Source: an uncultured Pseudomonadota bacterium (GTDB taxonomy: Bacteria; Myxococcota_A; Polyangia; HGW-17). From it: a stretch of 5,685 nt of DNA. Positions 5,639 through 5,685 of this stretch are shown in pieces (positions within the stretch are counted from its first letter, which is position 1; the number at the start of each line of letters is the position of its first letter). The notes beneath the pieces were generated by a model. It ran no database searches. It had not been told where the DNA came from and saw nothing but the letters and a program-made list of their open reading frames with translations. The DNA lies in contig CALKWH010000469.1 of assembly GCA_938004375.1 (NCBI GenBank), positions 1-5,685 of the forward strand, in the 5' to 3' direction. Made by a program: the position numbers and the translations under genes.

Positions 5639-5685
5639 AGATCGGAAGAGCACACGTCTGAACTCCAGTCACCGAATACGATATC
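5639..5685 (+). other. Illumina adapter and index (contamination)
   Basis: AGATCGGAAGAGC begins the TruSeq read-1 3' adapter at 5639, continuing to 5672, followed by index CGAATACG (5673-5680) and ATATC, which differs by one base from the constant ATCTC expected next. The first A of the adapter could also be genomic. Positions 5639-5680 are the exact reverse complement of 4-45. Any protein end or inverted repeat called here is artificial. Confidence 0.98.

Noticed and set aside
1..5685. Terminal inverted repeats as ends of a transposon or linear plasmid
   Set aside because: The repeats are sequencing adapter with index. No transposase, recombinase or replication gene lies between them.

Overview
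The window is a 5.7 kb, GC-rich bacterial contig with untrimmed Illumina adapter at both ends. Positions 1-45 and 5639-5685 are TruSeq-type adapter plus the same 8-base index (CGAATACG, read toward the outside). Only about 46-5638 is biological, and the near-perfect terminal inverted repeat comes from library preparation. High GC, strong G/C at third codon positions, HEAT-repeat proteins and a Cys-rich, EF-hand-like, repeat-bearing lipoprotein suggest a Myxococcota or other former deltaproteobacterium from a metagenome. That placement is inference, as there is no rRNA or marker gene here.

Layout, all on the + strand: (1) the 3' part of an unrecognised beta-rich protein gene (46-732). (2) A 76-bp gap with a 12-bp palindrome and a repeated CTACATGT element. 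(3) A tightly packed three-gene cluster: a FAM20C/four-jointed-like protein kinase (809-1792), a zinc-ribbon/transmembrane/HEAT-repeat protein (1789-3027, ATGA overlap), and a 12-TM major facilitator transporter (3020-4291, 8-bp overlap). (4) A 136-bp intergenic region with a plausible sigma70-type promoter and a run of eight C. (5) The 5' part of a lipoprotein gene (4428 to the adapter junction at 5638, no stop reached). It carries seven roughly 52-58-residue repeats, each with one Cys-GG, one EF-hand-type loop and (in the six complete units) one C-N-G/C-H-G motif, joined by short Gly-rich linkers.

The overlaps make co-translation of kinase, HEAT protein and transporter likely. A working picture is an envelope-associated kinase whose partner is a membrane-anchored HEAT scaffold, with a co-expressed small-molecule exporter. 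Substrate and cargo cannot be read from the sequence. The lipoprotein appears to be a separate transcription unit and probably a surface or periplasmic calcium-binding protein. The most notable points are the FAM20-like kinase in an operon, the regular Cys/EF-hand repeat array, and the adapter ends, which must be removed before any terminal feature is interpreted.
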